Source of the DNA: Blastobasis lacticolella
Taxonomy: Eukaryota; Arthropoda; Insecta; Lepidoptera; Blastobasidae
Assembly (NCBI GenBank): GCA_905147135.1
Contig: LR990042.1
Span: 8,361,545 to 8,425,544 of the forward strand
Length of the DNA: 64,000 nt
Direction: 5' to 3'
The position numbers and the translations under genes are program-made. Below are positions 23,206-35,200 of this stretch, piece by piece. Within the stretch, counting starts at the first letter, position 1. The number at the start of each line of letters is the position of its first letter. Under the pieces are notes generated by a model. That model made no database searches. It was not told the origin of the DNA and saw only the letters and a list, made by a program, of their open reading frames with translations.

Positions 23206-26200
23206 TTATTTTTTCTCAGTCCCGTAAGATGAGCCTTGACTAATTTTTGACATTCCAATTGATTTCTGCAGGAGGATGTAAACTGAAACAGATGAAAATA
23301 AAATATTAAATATTTGATGGGAAAAAGAACTTCCTTCCATTCCAACACCAAAGAATTCGACGCCGATTCACCAAATTTTAATAATGGTGTAGACGCAGGT
23401 GACCTAATTTTTGTAGGGGCTTATTCTTATCAGATTTATATGTTCTGATAAATAAAATCAAGATATTGTTCATAAATCATGCACTCATCGGCCCAAAAAT
23501 TGTCCAAGTGCCTATTGCAAATTTGTAAACAAATTAAGGGTTATGTTAGCGACGCAGGTTCTTCGGTCTCCCCGGCTCCCACAGCTACCAGCCAGTTAGG
23601 TTTTTCAGTCAGCTACCAGGCAGTTAGTTGGCTCGGCTTTACTAGCTGGTAGCGGTGGTAGCCGAGGGGACTGAGGAACCTGTGTCGCTAACAGGTTATA
23701 TAAGAAATTGAAATCTTTTGATGCGAATAGGTGTAAAGGGACCTGTTTAGTTTATTTATGCGCGTAACTCATTCTTTACTTTGCCATATTAGGAAATGTT
23801 TAATAATTATTTATTCATGAAGCATTAAAAGTATTTAAATCATTCGAATTTATCGTCATTGGAAGAAGTTTAGAGGATTGCCATAGTCATGGCGCGGTAA
23901 GCGGCGCAGAGAACATGGAGGTACAGTCTGTGATATTTTTTCGAATCTGAATCTGTGACCTACCTCGATCTGTGGTATGGTCAAACAAATAAAAGGCCAG
24001 TGTACCAGAAACTTAATTTTTCTATGATCCCGAATACAGCCTTCTGTTTGTCCGACTTGCCGTCATGGATACCAATAAAAAAGGTCCACTTACACGCAGC
24101 AATGATGCCGCCGCCAATCGAGAAGTACAGCAGTTTCCCGCTGAGGAGTAGAACGAGCAGGTAATACAGCATCGGTGTGAGCACCACCAAAGCCCAGCCG
24201 AGGGTGTTGAGCAGCGAGTAGATGCGCCGAGACGACTTCCACGGCTCCACCCGCTCCACGCCGGACTCGAGGAAGAAGTCGCCCGTGTTCATGAACGAGT
24301 CGAGCATTTTGTCCTGTAATGAAGAGCATAGGTATGGGATAAGTGCTTGACTAAAGAGACAAGGCCTTAGGCGAAAATTATTGTTAACTAAAGTAGCAGC
24401 AACAAGTAGGTACCGTGTCCGGAAAATTATTTAGAAAAATACTAAGGTTGTGTTGAGTCCCTGTGAGAAAGATATGATGGTTAGTATAATTACAGGTATG
24501 AAACATGTCAGCTTACACATTTTGTAACGCACCTGCGGTTTGTTTCACGTAATTGATAATTTTTATCAGGAAGACCAATTATTATCTGTTGTAAAGAATG
24601 CTTAAAGAAAGATCCGTGCAATTGTAATGTCACTAGTAAGTTTTTAATTTTAGGGCTTTAACAATATCCCTATGCTTCGAAAGGCCTGCGACCTACTTAA
24701 ACGATCATGTTTAATTAAACTATGAATCGTTAATCTAAACAAGCGACCACAGCGGTTATACAAACAATCACACAACATTCTATTAGTATATAACAGTATT
24801 AATTATGTAGGTACTAAGTTGTCAAAACATAATCAAATCTATCGAGTAGTTTCGATTTAATCGTATTTGTGGTCTGCGCAGGTAAGTGAATTTGTTTCAT
24901 GTAGGTACTGATGAATAATCTAATATTAAGTTAGGAATTTAGATGTGGGAGACACTCTGACAATTTAACTGAAACCGATTACGAAAATTATTTCACAAAA
25001 TTGTTTATTCATCAATAACTTAAGACACAAATATTAATATATAAAAACAACCTTACTCTAATAAAAACTTAAGTTAAAAAAATTGGCCCAGGTCCCCCGA
25101 ATTTGGAAAAGTCTCCAGAAGGCTGGCCGCGTTGTCCCGCTGAATAGCGAGGCTTAAGCGTTGACCAAAAAAGAGGCCAGCCTTCTGGTGATTCGTAACT
25201 TCGACCAGGCGCTTAGATAACTCCCGGTATAAAGAATGTGCGCCTGGTCCGCACGGCCCAAGGGTTTCAACGCCAAAAGACGCGAATATGTAATCGCCAC
25301 TGAGACTAGCATATTTGCGCCGCTTGGCGTCCTCAGCTGAGGCAGCACCCATTGCAGCCTGACACACGGTAACTGGAAGATGGGACGGCGCAAGGGTGTC
25401 GATGCAAGTAGCATCCCATACTAGAGGCCGTCCCAGTTTCCAGGGGGTGAGTGTCATTCCGTCGGGCCTCTTATCATCATCGCGGGCTAACCCACCGCAG
25501 GGCCTTTAGCACCAGCGGTGGTAAAGGCCCGGCGGATGACATTGTTGAGTTCCGCGTGACGAGGAATGCGACCAGCGCTCCTGCCACAAGATAAGCCGTG
25601 GTGGCCGAGCTAGTCTACAGGACGACCACAGCGGCATTGATGAGGAGTGCCACAGGGTGCGCCAAGGCGAAGGGCCGTGGCAAGCCTAAACGTGGCGCAG
25701 TCGAGTAAAGTGCCGATGTTTTAGAGGATAATGCCTGTAGCCAGAGACCCGACTCCCACTCGCCAGCACCAGGAGGCGAGCACGCTCTGCAGAATTGGTT
25801 GATGCGCTTAAAATATTCTTTCGCACCAATCTGTACAGCGGCTCGTCCCAAAGCCTCTGCGAGCAAGGATTAGCCGAAGGCTCCGACTCCGGGCAAGTGC
25901 CAAGCATTTTTGGCCTCGGTGGAGAATGCTAACTCAAAAGTCTTACACTTAAAGGTTTGACAGTATCTTATTTACTAGGGACTGCGAGCTATTCACCGAG
26001 GACAAAAAGGCTGGCAGAGAAACACTCGACACATACAAATAGGTAAATAATGAAAGAATTTTGCCAGTGATTTTCATTTCTGCAGGCATTTGGAAAACAA
26101 GGTCAAGCCAAAAAAGATCCAAAAACTGGGTGTGCGTAATACATTAAAGCGACACTTCAAATTGGCTCATAGCTTCTGCTATAAAAGTCACATAGATTCG

Positions 26201-29200
26201 GCCGCATTTGAAGTATTGCTCCCACCTATGAAATAAACGGAGCACCTACGACCTTGGCCATTTAAACTAAAGAAAATAATGTCGCGACCACTTATCCGAG
26301 AACACTCGCGCGCGTAATGACTTATTGCGACAAGCCATAATGTACCTTATGTATTGAGGTATAAGGTAAGTTTGCTTGACACACAGCAGTCCAGAATAAA
26401 CCCGGGTGTGTGCCCGCGGGGATTCTCGACTTATCGTTCCCGAATAACGTTCGGACTAGATCACTAACATTATAGTATCGAGTCCGGGGTATACAAACAG
26501 CAGCCGGCGTGGCGCGAGACAGTTCAGTCAGTTTGGACAACCGGAAAAGTAACTACGGAGCGAATACCGAGCGATAACCTGCGATATCCTACGACTTCGG
26601 CGATACCTACGGACTACGAGAGACCTGCGATTGTGGAAGATAAGCTTAACGTGGAAACCTTGTAAGAGAATAAACCTTCGAAACCTGTCATCAGACTTTC
26701 ACTCCAAATAACGAACCCTAACATGTAACAATAATATTATTTTTGTAGTAGATTTATTAAGATCTTCCCAACGAGTTTAATAATAATATACCTACTCTAA
26801 CGGGGTGCCAATGCCAATTGGCCACCGAGACACGTGTATGTGTGTACATAGCATGGAAAGATATGCTAATAAGTAATAGATAGTATACTGAAGTCATCGG
26901 ACCGAAACGAAAGTATCTATACGACCTCTTACAATCATTACACTTAATGAGCGCATTCTACGCGTGTTATTATGACTATATAGATACTACCAACAATATT
27001 AATGACTGTTACCGCATAGGTACCTACTCCCTGCGATACCTACTTTTTTATTTAGCTATTTCTGTCAAACTGCAGGACAAAGGCCTATCCTTCTTCCATA
27101 AGTCGCATTCCAATGCTTTTTTGTCGTCCTATCTTTATAGAAAAGGAGTCTAGTTCGTCCCGCCATCTCCGTCTAGTATAGGCCTACTGCGCTTTCTTCT
27201 CACCTTCATGGGATCCATTCGATACGATACGATAATTTAATAATATATAATGGTAATAATCCCAATAGCAAAAACAATTTTTATCTGCACTCATAGCATA
27301 ATGTTCCAATTACATATTCGAAAACAGTCGTTTAAGGGTACACTTTTTTCACGCCTGACTATAAAATTTTAAAAAATTACTTTTCGATACAGCATTTCCC
27401 ATACTATTTTCATTACAGCTGTATCGTAAAATAACTTTTTAATCATTATGCAATACTTTTTTAATTTTTTGTCGGGCGCCGGGACACGGCGTAATGTAGG
27501 CTGAATACTTAGATGTCTTTAACAAATTCAAAATTTAAATTTTCCTGTTTATATTCTGTGTAATTATTTTCCCGCTAAACAGAATATTTTTGTAATTGTT
27601 GTAATTTGTGTTTGTGAATGTTTTTCCTTATTTTAAGCAAATAAATAGATAAATGTGAAAATAGTTAAGTGAATTTCCGCCGCTTGATATCCTTGACGCG
27701 TAGATACAACAGAACTGACTCGCAGCTTACTTCCAGCTAAGTTGAGATAATTATAGGTACGATATTTTAACATAAAAATATGAGTGTAGATAAAGTAGTG
27801 TATGCAACTGCATATAATTAGGTATTAAAACACTCGTGTCAAACTATTATCATACTCGGCTACGCCTCGTATGATAAACAGACACTCATGTTTTAATACC
27901 CCCTTTTATATGACAGTTGCATAAACTACTATTATTTAACTAATTAAGGTTGATATATTTACATTGAAAGGTAAGTAAAGCCTAATAAAAATAGAAATAA
28001 ATAATCCCAATTATTTATTGTTTCATAATTTTTTGTCAGAAAAGAACTAATCCCGTTACGGAAATCGAAGGTTATCTAAAACCTTGTCAAAATCGTAGAT
28101 TAAATTTATCACATACATAACAGGTACCATATGGCAAAGCTGAAACTGCTTATGAATCGTCCGGAATATCCGATAGTGTGTGTGTATCGATAGATTAACA
28201 ACCGATGAGTATGTATTGAGTAATCGATGAAATCGATAATGGCGCGCGAGGCGATAGCGCGACGTCGAAGGTCAATTACTCACTGCCACTGACGGGAAGG
28301 AAGGACGTAATGCAGGTTTCCTTTTAAGCGAAACGGGTGCAGGTATTTATTTATGCGAAATACGTGCACCTTAGGTACCTAACAAGGTTAAAAATTTACA
28401 AGACGAAGTCTACTCGTGTCTGTGAAAGCCAACTGAGTAAACATGATTTTTTATTATTAAGTATTTCAAAACCAAAGTTTTTTTGGCTAAACTAAAGTTC
28501 GTTACATTGAATTTATAATTAACGCAACACTGTTTCGCATTCATTGTCTTCCCAAAAGTTAGTATTGTTACTTTTTTCACGGATAAAAAATATCGTCAAT
28601 AGATGACGGTATCGTATTTGGTCGCAAACAGTCGCGATCTTGCTGACATTGTCATACCCGCAAGGGTCATTTGGATTAAAGCCGTGTGAGGCTTAATCCG
28701 AATGACCAATAATATAATCAGCTAAATATATTTTGTCAACTTATGTATGCACTAGGATTAGACTAACTAGGGCTGTGATGGCGAACATTGATCGGCAAAC
28801 GTGCCGTCAATGAATCTTGCCTTAGTGACAACCAATTTTGACTTTTGACTTCTAAAAAATACATGATCGTATTGAAATAAATGCTCTAACTCTGACATTT
28901 TGGCTTGCGTGACTGTAATAATTAAGGTAAAAACAATTTAATTGTGACCGAGCTTAGTGACCTCGAAAGTCGTGTTTATTTATTTATTTTACAGTTTTAC
29001 AGCTGTGTTATGGGTACTTAAATTGAAATTAAAATTAATCATTTCAATTTGTGCACGGCCGGACTTACCTGATGGACTAAAATATTTTTTAGCATTAAAA
29101 TCATGTGCGCGTATTTTGGTTTGCATAAGATAGGGTAAGATAGGGTATTTGTAAAAAAAAATTAAAAATGACTGACTGCAAACTGTAGACTGAAAGTCAA

Positions 29201-32200
29201 TTAGTTGCATTTCATATTTTGCTCAATCTTTAACCCAATTTTGATGAAGTATCCATAAATCTTTAAATTATTGGCAGGACATAATTTTTATTGGTTGGCC
29301 CTCCCTGAACTAGGGTATAAAGTACAACCTAAAACAGAATATATGTTATTTGGTTTATTTTGCAATCGCACGTCACTGATAAAAGCGTATCCGTATCATA
29401 TAAATAGACTTAGCTAAAAATAAAAAATAATTATATTGCTCTTACTTTTAGAAAACATATTTTATACTTATAAAATTAATTGTTTCCGATTACTGTGACT
29501 GCCTTGCATTGTCACGGACACATCCGGTTACGGTGTGGTGTATTGTGTGACTGACTTTGCGCGAATGATAAAGTGATATAAGAAATGTTATTTATTAGTT
29601 ACATTATATTAAAATTACATTTAGTTACATAAGTTTTGCCTCGTGTCTTTAAGTCTAAACAGACCACAGAAGTTAAGCAAATATGTCGTGTGTCAACGAT
29701 GCGATGATGTCATATCACAGAGTCCGTCGTTGTTTGAACGTTAAAATCTTATTGATATTCGGCGTGGATATTATGTTTCACCCATTTGTAGTTGAAAATT
29801 TATTTCGGATTAATTCGACCTTCTTTTCGGGCACTAGTTAGTAGTACCCTGCGGAATTCACTATGCGATTTTGTGCGCAGGGAGTCGATTTCTGAATTTC
29901 GCTACTCACATTTCGCATACGAAATATCTACCTGTCTCTTCTGTCTCTAGCAACATACCAAGAGTGTGAAATAGATATGTAGCCAATACGGTTACGAATC
30001 GAAGTTGAACGGTACAAAAATACCGAATCTCTGAATATTTCGTTATATCCGGGTTAAAAGTGCCAGAAGACGTTCGAGAACAATGTAGTCTCCCATTAGA
30101 AAAGAACTTTCCTACCGTATCTTAACCTCCTAAATCGAAATTTAACCTCTTATAATGCTAGAATAGCTAGAGCTAAATAATAAATACGACACAAACATGT
30201 ATACTAAAATCCTCAGAAAAAGAGGATGAACGAAACAGGCGTTAACGACAGAACTATGAAAGTTCATTTTTGGGCCACGAAGTAGGAAGGTATGTATGTA
30301 CTATGTACCAATGTTTCAGAATTCTGAGGAAATTCTCGCAAAATCATTCTGAAAAGTTATTACGTGTATTAAATTTTCTATCTATCTATAAATATTAAAA
30401 GAATAAACTTGTGTCCAAAAGTTAGTCCCAAAAACCTTAGAAACGTCTGGTCTGATTTGAATATTGCTTTTTTGTTTTGTTCGCTATAATACAGGGGTGG
30501 TTTGTTCGCAAAACAAGGGTAGGTAGGGGTAGTAGGAGTAGGATAGATGAAAGTTAAGTGTAGGGTAGGAGTAGGTGTAGAGTAGGCTAGGGTAGGGATA
30601 AAGTACTGTAGGATAGAGTAGTGGTAGGGTAGGGGGTAAGGGTATGGTGTAGGTGTAGGGTATGTGAAATCGAATGAATTCGCGTCGGTTCAAATAATGT
30701 ACATATAAAACTATTTAATCAAATATATACTTGCGAAAAAACGGCAATTTCATAGGTGAGGACCATTGACATAATATAAATAGATATGTGATCTTCATAG
30801 TTTACCTACTGCTTTGAATAGAGTGCCGGTTCCATATTCAAACTTTAATTTTGTTCACTTAATTCACTGAACCGGGGTTATAGATTCAGATTTAAAACAT
30901 TGTTGAAAAGAACGGACATTTATAAGGTTTAAAGTAGTTAGGTAAATCATTAAAATATTAAAGACATTTATACTTAAACGTCCTCTTTGTACAATTAAAA
31001 TAAGTCTAGAGAAAAAATTCTAGCTTATCATAAAATTAAAACCACTTTTCCGCCTATTTAACTCATTTGGTTACCACATTTGGTTTGACGACCTGAGTGG
31101 TTCAGTGGTCAACATGCCGGTCTGCCACGCAAAAGGTCCCGGGTTCGATCCCGGCCGGGCAGAAATTGAAATGATGAATTTTAGTTTCTGTTACGGGTCT
31201 GGGTGTTCTATGTATAATAAGAATGTATTTAAAAGTATATAAGTAGCGTATCAGTTATCTAGGACCCATAACACAAGCTTTGCTTACTTTGGGGCTAGAT
31301 GGCGCTGTGTGAATTTGTCCACGATTATTTATTTATTTAATTGGGAAGATATAATCTCCACATTAGTCGTACTATTGTATGCAAATAATAGCACCTAAAA
31401 AAAGAGACAAGTACTACAATGCAGCTATTAACAAGTGACGCAAAGATTAAATTAAGAATTGACGCGATACTTCTTAGTCGGAACGGTAAACGAACTCGCA
31501 ACAAACGGAAAGATATGATATTGATAAAAGTGTTCACTTCAACTGTAGTTTTTGTGCTCATTACACGAAATGGCTTTGAAATACATTGAGGTAAGTAATC
31601 AGATGAACATTAAAATAATAAATTGATTGCTCAACCGACAAGAGTTTAAATTTGTGATGATAATTATGATATTTCTATCTATACGTAGTATAAAACAAAG
31701 TCGCTTCCCGCCGTCTGTACCTAAGTTCGCTTATATCTTGAAGAAGAAGTGAAGAAGTTAGCTAACAGAAGAATGGCGTCCACCGACAATGATAATTTCG
31801 TAGGTTGTTGTACGTGTACAACACACAAGGGTCCCGAAGAAATCATAATCATTATTTAATTACGAAAATGACAGTCTATAGACCGTTAAACCGCGTATCC
31901 GTAAACTAAAGCATAGCCTCCTTCATCTTCCAACCCATGCGCAGAAGTTTGACAACGTCGCATTTTTTAATTTTAGTGAACCTGAATACTACTGTAAAAC
32001 TATCGTCGCGGTCGCCGTCGTTTAATGTTATTAGTTATTTAAGCGATAAAGTATATTAATAAGTACATACATTAGTTAGATAATATGAAATTGGATATAT
32101 TCTTGTACTATTTACCTATCTACGTACTTGCAATTGTATTATCCTAATATTATAAATGCGAAATATAATCTATGTTTGGTTTTGTACGTAATGGATGTTA

Positions 32201-35200
32201 GTTACTCCTTAACGCAAAAACTACTGAACGGATTTTAAAGTAATTTGGCAGTTATATAGCATATAGTCCCGAATACATTCACATATTCTATTATTTATTT
32301 CGATATTTAATGTGATTTTCGCGGGAACGGGTCCAGAACGTTATAGTCGAATTTTATGCGAGCGCAGTCGCGACCAAAAGCTATTATGAAATAAAATAAT
32401 CTATGCCAGCCAAAATATTGCCAAATTTATTAAATATTAGGTATAAACAGTTTTATTTAAGTACCAAGTATATAAAAACTAGCTACTTTTTGTACCTACC
32501 TACTTTTTCAACGCTTAGATCATCGTGGATAATCAGAGATTGCGGTTTTAAGTAGTTGTGATAAGTTCCACAATGCGAAAATGTTTGCTGCATACAAAAG
32601 ATCCTTCAGTGGGACTCCAGCATGCTTGGGGAATAGCAGAAGTCAATTTGTTTAATAGAATTACATCTTTTGGAAAGAAAAACATCGGCACAGCTTTTTT
32701 CCCATTTTCAAGGTTTAATCATAATTTTACTTGCATTTTTTAAGTGCAACAAGGCCTTTGCATCTGTTAGAGAAAGATTACGATTATAAAACAGAATTTT
32801 ATTTATGAAATAAGGAAAAAACGAACAACAAAACTGGTCAAGGGTTGTTTTTCAAAAATCGTATTTATCTAATTTTAGCACAATTATAAATATATTTACT
32901 TTTATTTACCTTCGTAGATGGTCCATACAAATGCGTTTATTTACAGTTTTATTAATATGTTTTTAATTTATCATCATAAAATTCATAATTTTCCCGCACA
33001 TTAACATGAAAACAATGAGCAAATCGGTTCACAGCGACGTTGCCGTTCCGTGCTACAGCATAGCTTGTAAGATGAAGGAGGCTATGACCAAAGTCATCTA
33101 ATTGTCATTAAAAGTCAAACCAATGACAGATAAAGAAAAAATTAACGTAAACAAATGGAAATGTCCAAACCTTGACGACGAACACGTCGTGCAGCCATTT
33201 GGTGGCCTCGGCTTCACCTTCGGGAATGCTGTCCACGGGGATCCGCTGTATGTAGAGGTGCCCATGCACCGGCTTCCCATACAAGAGGCTTGTCAGCGTC
33301 GGTGGCGTCTGAAAGTGTTACAACTTATAATACACTCTGTATACTTAACCTTACCGAAGGGCTTTCCGTACTCATAAGTACAGTATCTGAAGGGTGGAAA
33401 AGGAACCGCTGTCTATCTGTCCGTCCGTCGTGTCTGTCACAAGGCTATTTTTGGACCGTAAAAGACACTTTTCTTTGTTACATGGCTTCAAGTAATAAAA
33501 ACCAACGCTCGACGACAGTTGACAGGTGGTAGTGGTAGATTTGGATTCTGTCAAGCTTGAAGAGTCCACCTGGATCAGAGACAACGCTTTATTTCATGCG
33601 CTAAGTTCCGGTGTTAACGATAACTTATTTTTCCTAGTTAAAATGGAATAGTTCATTACATTACATACACTCGTGATTGAAAATAACGTCTATTTAAATA
33701 TGGGAGCGTCGGTGGCTGAGTGGGTAACACGTGGCTCTTACGGTGACGGAAAACATAGTGATGAAACTTACACATTCAGGCGACTGAATGTGTTACCATG
33801 ATCCAATCGGGTCAGGTTCTACCGGTAGCAGGGTCACGGCAGTCAGATGGCTGTCGCTCCACTATAATTATCTGACCTGCAAAATCCTGGATCATTTGTC
33901 AAGGCGGACCCCGGGCTGGCACACACAACCGGGACATTAAAGCCAAGATGATTACTTTTATTAGTTCATTTTACACTACACTAGTACTTAACGAGTGTGA
34001 TACGTGACGTAGAATTCATTACATCGAATCACGCGTTATCTAAAGTTCGACGCTGCACATCACGTTACATCGAATGCACGTTACTTCGAATCACGCGATC
34101 TCGAAAGTTCACCACTGCGTACATCGCTATGTCGAAACACTTTAAGCCGAAATAATATGATCTCGAAAGGAGAACTAGTACGAGGTATTTGTGTACAAGC
34201 CGGAAGGTGGTCAAAGGAGCTCCTACATTTACCTACTCATTCATACTAACACGCCAATTTAGTTATAAGCTTTACAAAGTTGCGAAGTAGACATGTTTGA
34301 CATTTAAATAGTATTCTATTTCTAGATACAACCGCAGGTCGACACCAACAATAGAGTCAATACTAGGGTTGAAAGACAATCTAACAAAAAAGGCGTTAAC
34401 GACACGAATACATACCTTACTGTCTTTTTCAAATGCCAATTCTATGTTGTATATTGCAGGTATTTTCCCTCTGAAGTACTGTAAACTGGTTGTGAAGCCC
34501 CTTGTTCGCGGGGTCAAATGGTGCTTTAGCAAAGGAAGATTTTTCTCTTTGGCAAAATTCAAGGACGCTTCGTGTTTCGTCTTGGTGTAGCGTGTTCCTT
34601 CAGGAGTTAATAATAGCTAGAAAACAAATATAATCACATTGAAATATCATATCGCCGTATCCATAAATTCCTGTCACACACGATATTGTTTTCTTGGATT
34701 AATTACTACAGGGATCAAATTATCATATTTTATGACTAGATAAAGTACAGGTGTTAAAAAGCAAATCGTTTGTAGGTAAGCATATTTGTAGATATCGTGA
34801 GCTATACATATTGAGTACACTATATGTACCAATTACAATTATATAATTAAATGTACTTGACGATCATATTAATTAACACTGTTTGTCATCAATTATTTGT
34901 ATCAGAAAACTTAAATATATAGACCGTTATCACAAGCACTATGAACAGGTCAATGACTCACCCAGACTGGATCCGGGTAATCACATAGTTCCGATATCTG
35001 ATGTTTTATAATTTCCTTATCTTTTTCAAAAGATCTCTCTAAAAATACGAATTCTGAAAATTTCCACATCCATCCGATGGGCGGCATATACTGTATGGAT
35101 TTCTTTGCATACGCTTTGCAGTTCTGAAAAGAAATAGTTATGTTATTTCTTGTTATTTACTTAAGACAAAGGTAAACAAGAGAAGACAGATTATTTGCAA

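Larger units (their letters stand above)
27931..31086. other. AGPAT3 intron 5, no gene
   Basis: Intronic sequence without supportable exons. It holds a 43-bp hairpin (28665-28707) and a GTAGG-rich low-complexity run (30517-30664). I recognise nothing else. Confidence 0.45.

Noticed and set aside
25074..25457. 127-codon minus-strand ORF as a host gene
   Set aside because: The sequence pattern matches a coding segment repeated across invertebrate genomes with retroelements; frames are broken upstream and it lies in an intron.
31087..31160. Possible tRNA gene with perfect B box
   Set aside because: It is the head of a SINE with a second copy at 14438; no proper acceptor stem.
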